In this document: positions 63,105 through 64,000 of the stretch, one piece after another | Layout: each line of letters opens with the position of its first letter | Numbering within the stretch: position 1 is the first letter of the stretch | Origin: Gammaproteobacteria bacterium | GTDB taxonomy: Bacteria > Pseudomonadota > Gammaproteobacteria > Pseudomonadales > Azotimanducaceae | Direction of reading: 5' to 3' | Assembly: GCA_030425195.1 (NCBI GenBank) | Contig: JAUIAV010000004.1 | Coordinates: 186,001 to 250,000 of the forward strand | DNA: 64,000 nt | Position numbers and translations under genes: made by a program | The notes under the pieces: model-generated | What the model was told of the DNA's origin: nothing | What the model saw: only the letters and a program-made list of their open reading frames with translations | The model's database searches: none

Positions 63105-64000
63105 GAACCCGAATTTGCATGCCCGGCAACGGCTGGTCGATGGGCGTGGTGGCGTAGCGTTCCCCATCGGCCAGACCGCCGGCGACGTAGGCGTAGTCCT
63201 CGTCAGAGCGTACGATCTCGACGACCCGTGGCTGAATTTTCTGCTGTTCGTCCACCACCCATACGGTGTCTCCGCCGGACAGAGCGTGGCGGGGAATGGC
63301 GAACAGCCGGCCGCCCGCATTGCCGCTGATTTCCGCTGTGACAAACGTGCCCACGCGAAGCGGTTCCCGGCCGCTGCCGGCCAGATCGTAGGGGTCCTCC
63401 AGCTGCGCCACCACGTAGAGCACCCGGCTGGTCGCATCGAACACACCCTCAGAGCGGACGAGCTCCGCGTTCCACTCGTGCACGCGCGATCCTATGGCGG
63501 CACGCAGGACCACCGGCAGCCTCTGCCCCTGCTCCAGACCGCGCAGATCCAGAAACTGCAGGTCCTGCTGAGAGATCGGCAGACGCACTTCCGCCCGATC
63601 CACGGCGAAGGTCCGGGCCAGCTGACTGCCCACGTTCACGTACTGGCCGATGTCCGCGATCTTCTCCCGCACCATGCCGTCATAAGGTGCGCGGATGACG
63701 GTCCGGTTGAGATCCTCCCGGGCCATCGCAAGCTCCGCTTCCCTGGCCTCCAGTGCCGCCAGGGCCTCCTGAAGCTGAGGCTTGCGCAGGGTGAGATCGG
63801 ACGCCTGCTGGCTGTCCGGGTCCACGTCGCGCAGGCGCTTCCAGTCCTCGAAGGCGTAACCGGCCAGCGCGTTCTCGGTGGCGACCTGGGTGCGCGCCTG
63901 GGCAACCCCCGCACTCGCGCGCTTCACCGCGGATTCGTAGTTTCGCGGATCGATCTTCAGCAGCACGTCCCCCTTCCGGAAGAAGCCGCCACTGACGAAC
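63091..64000 (-). CDS. RND efflux periplasmic membrane-fusion protein (5' end outside window)
   Basis: About 303 residues are visible, open to the right edge; the N-terminus is missing. The lipoyl-like segment SGGFFRKGDVLLKIDPRNYESAV is followed by an alpha-hairpin, IRAPYDGMVREKIADIGQYVNVGSQLARTF, and the beta-barrel region ending LPGMQIRVHGGG. It bridges the RND pump with the outer-membrane channel. It overlaps the pump gene (63091-63104), so fusion protein, pump and mobA form one operon. Confidence 0.9.
   Translation of the reverse strand, partial: FVSGGFFRKGDVLLKIDPRNYESAVKRASAGVAQARTQVATENALAGYAFEDWKRLRDVDPDSQQASDLTLRKPQLQEALAALEAREAELAMAREDLNRTVIRAPYDGMVREKIADIGQYVNVGSQLARTFAVDRAEVRLPISQQDLQFLDLRGLEQGQRLPVVLRAAIGSRVHEWNAELVRSEGVFDATSRVLYVVAQLEDPYDLAGSGREPLRVGTFVTAEISGNAGGRLFAIPRHALSGGDTVWVVDEQQKIQPRVVEIVRSDEDYAYVAGGLADGERYATTPIDQPLPGMQIRVHGGG

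Noticed and set aside
60378-63329. A plus-strand open frame of 983 codons opposite the RND pump
   Set aside because: It is antisense to a well-conserved RND pump; the translation is His/Arg/Asp-rich without domains, as expected from the reverse of high-GC codons.
63105-63446. Upstream extension of the RND pump frame
   Set aside because: It overlaps the fusion-protein gene in another frame and is Cys/Trp/Arg-rich; the pump begins at 63104 just before its first helix.

Overview
The window looks like a chromosomal segment of a GC-rich, aerobic, heterotrophic gammaproteobacterium. The evidence is a complete tamA/tamB outer-membrane assembly pair, a PAPS-type CysH, an RND pump with its fusion protein, many lipoproteins with SG-C or AG-C lipoboxes, and uniformly high-GC codon use. 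Gene density is high, with many ATGA, TGATG or GTGA overlaps. I found no rRNA or tRNA genes, CRISPR arrays, insertion sequences, integrases or phage genes. The region reads as metabolic backbone with some unusual intergenic DNA.

Layout. 0-3.3 kb: end of an unknown gene, a small nitroreductase-like protein and an octaheme cytochrome/TPR lipoprotein. 3.3-16.3 kb: CoA-thioester metabolism (two CaiB/BaiF CoA-transferases, an acyl-CoA ligase, an Ldh2-type dehydrogenase, a thiolase and a luciferase-like oxidoreductase), mixed with transporters (YkvI-like, MATE, an Nramp relative with altered metal motifs). 16.3-23 kb: an AmpG-like MFS carrier, a beta-propeller lipoprotein, a SorAB-type sulfite dehydrogenase pair, an AlaX editing protein and a cupin. 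23-28 kb: a ThDP enzyme and an exported aldo/keto reductase, divergent from a PQQ quinoprotein. 28-30 kb: a HupE / membrane-anchor / cytochrome c lipoprotein operon, facing a tiny membrane protein across a perfect FNR/Anr-type box. 30-37.5 kb: MscS, a CASTOR/POLLUX-like channel, TamA and TamB in one coupled operon. 38-47 kb: an MFS carrier with three palindromes in front of it, an enoyl-CoA hydratase, an NHL protein, a lysine-catabolism-like pair and an M13 peptidase. 47-51 kb: propionyl-CoA-type carboxylase beta and alpha subunits. 51-59 kb: nitroreductase, acetyltransferases, a DUF2855 protein, an Asp/Asn hydroxylase-like protein, CysH, two cation/proton antiporters and a RIO kinase. 59-64 kb: MobA, an RND pump and its fusion protein, which runs off the right edge.

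How it fits together. Acyl-CoA activation, CoA transfer, hydration, thiolysis and propionyl-CoA carboxylation suggest growth on acids or branched/aromatic substrates that yield propionyl-CoA. PQQ, molybdopterin and cytochrome c proteins would feed periplasmic electron transport. MobA supplies the type of cofactor the sulfite dehydrogenase would need.

The least explained signals are intergenic: two 11-bp-period tandem arrays 33 kb apart (4507-4572 and 37675-37795); a minus-strand unit at about 8622-8407 with a perfect Shine-Dalgarno, an inverted repeat and a UUCG terminator but no ordinary gene; three perfect 6-3-6 palindromes in 108 bp (38634-38741); and the FNR-type box at 29642-29655.
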